From Pseudomonadota bacterium (lineage in GTDB: Bacteria > Desulfobacterota > Desulfobulbia > Desulfobulbales > Desulfobulbaceae): DNA of 8,287 nucleotides. How positions within the stretch are numbered: position 1 is the stretch's first letter; each line of letters begins with the position of its first letter. Both the position numbers and the translations under genes were made by a program. Location: positions 1 to 8,287 of the forward strand of contig WRKE01000239.1 of NCBI GenBank assembly GCA_009778235.1. The letters run 5' to 3'. Shown piece after piece: positions 5,065 to 8,287 of the stretch. The notes under the pieces were generated by a model. The model was not told the origin of the DNA. It saw only the letters and a program-made list of their open reading frames with translations, and ran no database searches.

Positions 5065-7991
5065 GAACCCTGCGCAAGGTCGCCGGTCGGGAGCTGGCCG
5101 TCTTTTTCGCCACGCCCGCCGCCTTCATCTTTTTCGGAACCTTTCTGGCCGCCACCCTGTTCATCTTTTTCTGGGTGGAAACCTTTTTCAGTCGCAATAT
5201 TGCCGATGTACGGCCGATGTTCGAGTGGATGCCCCTGCTGTTGATTTTCCTCTCGGCCGCCATCACCATGCGCATCTGGTCAGAGGAGCACCGGGCTGGT
5301 ACCCTGGAGCCGCTTTTGACCGCACCAGTTGGGCTGCCAACCCTGGTCGGCGGCAAGTTCGCGGCCTGCTTTGGCCTGGTCGCCATCGGCCTGCTGTTGA
5401 CCCTGCCGCTGCCCATAACGGTTTCTCTGCTCGGCCAACTCGATTGGGGGCCGGTCCTGGGCGGTTATCTCGCCAGTTTGTGCCTGGCCGCGGCCTATCT
5501 GGCCATCGGCCTGTTTGTCAGTGCCCAATTCAACAGCCAGATCGTCAGTCTGATTGTCACCACCTTGATTTGCTCCGTGCTCTATCTGGTGGGGGCCAAT
5601 ACCCTGACCGCCTTTTTCGGCAGCCAGGTTGGGGAGTTGCTTAAACTGATCGGCGCTGGGTCCCGTTTCGCCTCCATTACCCGGGGGGTGATCGACCTCC
5701 GTGACCTGGCCTATTACCTGAGCCTGACCGCCATCTTTTTAACCCTCAATGTCTACACCCTGGAGCGGCAGCGCTGGGCCGGAAATCCGGTCAACCCGGC
5801 GCATCGCCGTTGGCGGGTATTGACTGGACTGCTGGTGGCCAATTTTTTCCTGCTCAATCTGTGGCTGGCGCCGCTGGGCATACTGCGTGTTGATCTGACC
5901 CAGGGGAGCATCTATTCGATTTCACCCGCCACCAGGTCCTATCTGGCGCGGTTACAGGAACCGCTGTTGATTCGGGGCTATTTTTCGGCCCAGACCCATC
6001 CGCTCCTGGCTCCTTTGCAGCCGCAGCTCCGCGACTTGTTGCGCGAATACGAGGTGGCCGGCAAGGGCCGGGTCAAGGTTGAATTCGTCGATCCTCAGGA
6101 AAAACCCGAGCTGGAGCAGGAGGCCGGTGAAAAGTATGGGATCCGGCCTGTTCCTTTCCAGACTGCTTCCCGCTACCAGACCGCGGTCACCAATTCCTAT
6201 TTCGACATCCTGATCAAGTACGGCGACGAGTACGCCACCCTTGGGTTTCGGGATCTGATCGAGATCAAGAGTGAGGGCGACACCAAATTGGCGGTGGAGC
6301 TCCGCAATCCGGAGCACGACATAACCCGAATGATCAAGAAGGTGCTCTACAGCTACCAGAGCGGCGGCAACCTTTTTGCCGCGATCAACGGGCCAGTGAC
6401 CTTCCACGGCTATATCTCGCCCCCTGCCCGGCTGCCGCAACAGTTGGCTGAATTAAAAAAATCGCTGGACGCGGTCCTGGCCGAGTTCAAACAGCAGGCC
6501 GGCGATAAGCTGATGATCGAGATCAATGATCCCGATGAGGGGGGCGGTCAGTTGGCTACGCAGTTGAACCAGAAATTCGGCATGCAGCCGATGATGGCCG
6601 GTCTGTTGTCACCTCAGACCTTCTGGTTCTACATGACCTTGGAGAGTGGCGGTCAGGACATACAAATAACCCTGCCCGCGGCCCTGGACAAGGCGGCGCT
6701 GAAGGCCGCCATCACCGCCGGGCTCAAGCGTTTTTCCAAGGGTATGCTCAAGACCGTGGCCCTGTCCGTGCCTGCCGCCAATCCTGGCATGGCTCAATTC
6801 GGCATGTCAGGACAGAACAACACCTTCCAACTGCTGCAGGGCTTCATTGAGCAGGAGCATCGGGTCAAACCCGTTGATCCGAGCACCGGACAGGTGGACC
6901 CGGAGGCGGATATCCTGGTGGTGGCCGCCCCTGAACGGCTTCAGGAAAAACAGGTGTTTGCCATTGATCAGTTCCTCATGCAGGGCGGCACCGTGATCCT
7001 GGCCACCGCCCCCTTTGATGTCGGTTTCCAGGGACGGATCAGCGCCGAGGAAAAGCAGAGCGGACTGGCCGACTGGCTGGCAGGCTACGGGATCAAAGTA
7101 CAAAAAAGCCTGGTGCTCGACCCGCAGAATGGAGCCTTTCCGGTGCCGGTGGAGCGGCAGGCCGGCGGCTATACCGTTCGCGAGACCTATCTGCTCAACT
7201 ATCCCTATTTCATCGACATCAGGAATGACGGCATGAATCGGGACAGCGGCCTGCTCACCGGCCTTGACCAGTTGTCCATGACCTGGGCCTCGCCGATCAA
7301 GGTGGACAGCGAACAGAATAAGGGGCGTCAGGTAGTGCGGCTGCTGGAAAGCTCAAAAAATGCCTGGCTGTCTGATTCCATCGATATTCAGCCCGATTTT
7401 AACCGCTACGGCCAAGCCGGCTTTGCTCAAGGCGAACCCGCCGGCCGCCAGTTGCTGGCCGTGTTGGTGGAGGGCGTCTTTGATTCCAGGTTCAAGGGCA
7501 AAACCTCGCCTTTGCTTGAGGAGGCCATTCAGCGGGCCAAAAAGGAGCAACAACCGCCGCCGGCAGACCCAAGCGATCCCAGGAATAAAAAAAATACCGA
7601 GACGGAGCCAGCCAAGCCCGAGGTGATCGGCAGGGTGCTGGAACGGTCATCGGATTCGGCCCGGATCATTCTTTTGGCATCCAATACCTTCCTGGCCGAC
7701 ACCAGCCTGGAGTTGGCTTCCGGCGCAAGCGGCAGCCGCTACCTCAATCCACTCCAACTGGTGACCAACTGCATCGATTGGTCGCTGGCGGACCGCGATC
7801 TGCTTTCCATCCAGGGTCGGGGCCATTTTGCCCGAACCCTGTTGCCCATGGACAAGGAGGAACGGATGTGGTGGGAATATCTCAACTATGGCCTGGCAGC
7901 CGTCGGCCTGCTGGTGGTCTGGGGTCTGCACCGGCTTATCCGGACCAGGTCGCGGCGGCGTGAACTGATGTCGATCGCCGGGAGGGCATGA
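5061..7991 (+). CDS. GldF-GldG fusion: ABC-2 permease joined to GldG-type auxiliary domain
   Basis: Single 976-residue membrane protein combining two subunits that are separate in Flavobacterium. Residues 1-235 form an ABC-2 permease (GldF-like) with about six membrane segments (roughly 13-39, 57-72, 97-124, 133-155, 160-179, 215-233) and the loop EEHRAGTLEPLLTAPV (75-90) typical of this family. After a basic linker (247-252) a further membrane segment (254-275) leads into a GldG N-terminal region beginning LRVDLTQGSIYSISPAT (275-291), then a large extracytoplasmic GldG/ABC_transp_aux region with an IFT52-like sub-domain around 565-720 (DILVVAAPE, GGTVILATAPF). A low-complexity Pro/Lys/Glu linker lies at 826-855. 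A final membrane segment (about 941-959) is followed by a basic tail RTRSRRR. Start ATG overlaps the ATPase stop. The substrate is unknown; proteins of this build occur in many Proteobacteria and Desulfobacterota without gliding. Confidence 0.92.
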   Translation: MRTLRKVAGRELAVFFATPAAFIFFGTFLAATLFIFFWVETFFSRNIADVRPMFEWMPLLLIFLSAAITMRIWSEEHRAGTLEPLLTAPVGLPTLVGGKFAACFGLVAIGLLLTLPLPITVSLLGQLDWGPVLGGYLASLCLAAAYLAIGLFVSAQFNSQIVSLIVTTLICSVLYLVGANTLTAFFGSQVGELLKLIGAGSRFASITRGVIDLRDLAYYLSLTAIFLTLNVYTLERQRWAGNPVNPAHRRWRVLTGLLVANFFLLNLWLAPLGILRVDLTQGSIYSISPATRSYLARLQEPLLIRGYFSAQTHPLLAPLQPQLRDLLREYEVAGKGRVKVEFVDPQEKPELEQEAGEKYGIRPVPFQTASRYQTAVTNSYFDILIKYGDEYATLGFRDLIEIKSEGDTKLAVELRNPEHDITRMIKKVLYSYQSGGNLFAAINGPVTFHGYISPPARLPQQLAELKKSLDAVLAEFKQQAGDKLMIEINDPDEGGGQLATQLNQKFGMQPMMAGLLSPQTFWFYMTLESGGQDIQITLPAALDKAALKAAITAGLKRFSKGMLKTVALSVPAANPGMAQFGMSGQNNTFQLLQGFIEQEHRVKPVDPSTGQVDPEADILVVAAPERLQEKQVFAIDQFLMQGGTVILATAPFDVGFQGRISAEEKQSGLADWLAGYGIKVQKSLVLDPQNGAFPVPVERQAGGYTVRETYLLNYPYFIDIRNDGMNRDSGLLTGLDQLSMTWASPIKVDSEQNKGRQVVRLLESSKNAWLSDSIDIQPDFNRYGQAGFAQGEPAGRQLLAVLVEGVFDSRFKGKTSPLLEEAIQRAKKEQQPPPADPSDPRNKKNTETEPAKPEVIGRVLERSSDSARIILLASNTFLADTSLELASGASGSRYLNPLQLVTNCIDWSLADRDLLSIQGRGHFARTLLPMDKEERMWWEYLNYGLAAVGLLVVWGLHRLIRTRSRRRELMSIAGRA

Positions 7992-7993
7992 CC

Positions 7994-8287
7994 ATGAAAC
8001 GATTGATTGTGGGATGTTTGATCCTGTTGCTGGCGCAGATCGGGCTGGTGGTGGCCTTCCGCGCCCTTGACCGCGCCGGGACGGCGCGGCCCGAAAAGGG
8101 TCTTTTGCTTGCCTTCAAGGCGGCCGAGGTCGATGAGGTCTTGCTCGAAGACGGCGAGGGGCACCATCTGGCGCTGAAAAAGAATGAAAACAGGTGGCTG
8201 TTGCCCGAGGCCGGGTCTTTCCCGGCGGACTCGGCCAGGGTCCAGGACCTGATCGATCGGCTGGCCGGCATGGAGCGCGGCTGGCCC
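7994..8287 (+). CDS. DUF4340 domain-containing protein (3' end outside window)
   Basis: Third gene of the ABC operon, visible for 98 codons. It starts with a signal anchor (basic MKR, hydrophobic about residues 4-21, LIVGCLILLLAQIGLVVAF) followed by an extracytoplasmic region. The pattern AAEVDEVLLEDGEGHHLALKKNENRWLLPEAGSFPADSARVQDLI (about 43-87) is characteristic of DUF4340: a strand-rich segment with a conserved tryptophan, then a PAD-type turn and helix. ATG at 7994, two bases after the upstream stop, is preferred because GGAGG ends eight bases before it; the in-frame ATG at 7988 would sit too close to that site. DUF4340 genes often follow gldFG-like genes, suggesting its product joins the same periplasmic complex. 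Its biochemical role is unknown. Confidence 0.85.
   Translation, partial: MKRLIVGCLILLLAQIGLVVAFRALDRAGTARPEKGLLLAFKAAEVDEVLLEDGEGHHLALKKNENRWLLPEAGSFPADSARVQDLIDRLAGMERGWP

Noticed and set aside
1..8287. CRISPR arrays, tRNA or rRNA genes, insertion sequences, integrases
   Set aside because: No regularly spaced direct repeats, no tRNA- or rRNA-like conserved segments, and no transposase or recombinase motifs were seen on either strand.

Overview
The window looks like chromosomal DNA of a nitrate-respiring Desulfobacterota (deltaproteobacterial) organism, perhaps close to Desulfobulbales. This rests on three things: a monomeric, Tat-exported NapA whose motifs resemble the Desulfovibrio desulfuricans enzyme, a small tetraheme NapM-like cytochrome next to it, and a GldF-GldG fused ABC permease of a kind common in that phylum. 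The taxonomic call is inference; no rRNA or marker gene is present.

Left part (1-2104, minus strand): a periplasmic nitrate reductase operon that begins with a GTG-started tetraheme cytochrome c (napM-like), followed by napA, which runs off the left edge. No napC lies upstream of napM inside the window, so napM appears to be the first gene. A sigma-54-like -24/-12 element sits about 75 bp upstream of napM, with two dyads further upstream.

Middle (2105-4137): a 550-bp divergent intergenic region with several short perfect hairpins and a candidate rlpA promoter framed by a perfect 9-bp inverted repeat. Then come two short plus-strand envelope genes, a minimal RlpA-like DPBB-domain protein and an unrecognised lipoprotein, each followed by a possible rho-independent terminator. 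A 454-bp intergenic region follows, with two candidate sigma-70 promoters and two dyads that look like operators.

Right part (4138-8287, plus strand): a tightly coupled ABC operon. It encodes a GldA-type ATPase, a 976-residue GldF-GldG fusion (ABC-2 permease joined to the extracytoplasmic GldG auxiliary domain) and the start of a DUF4340 protein. The ATG/TGA overlap and 2-bp spacing indicate translational coupling. The three products probably form one inner-membrane complex. In Bacteroidetes the related GldAFG proteins are needed for gliding, but the role and substrate in a non-gliding bacterium are not known. This operon is the most interesting system in the window, though the architecture recurs in genomes and is not strictly new.
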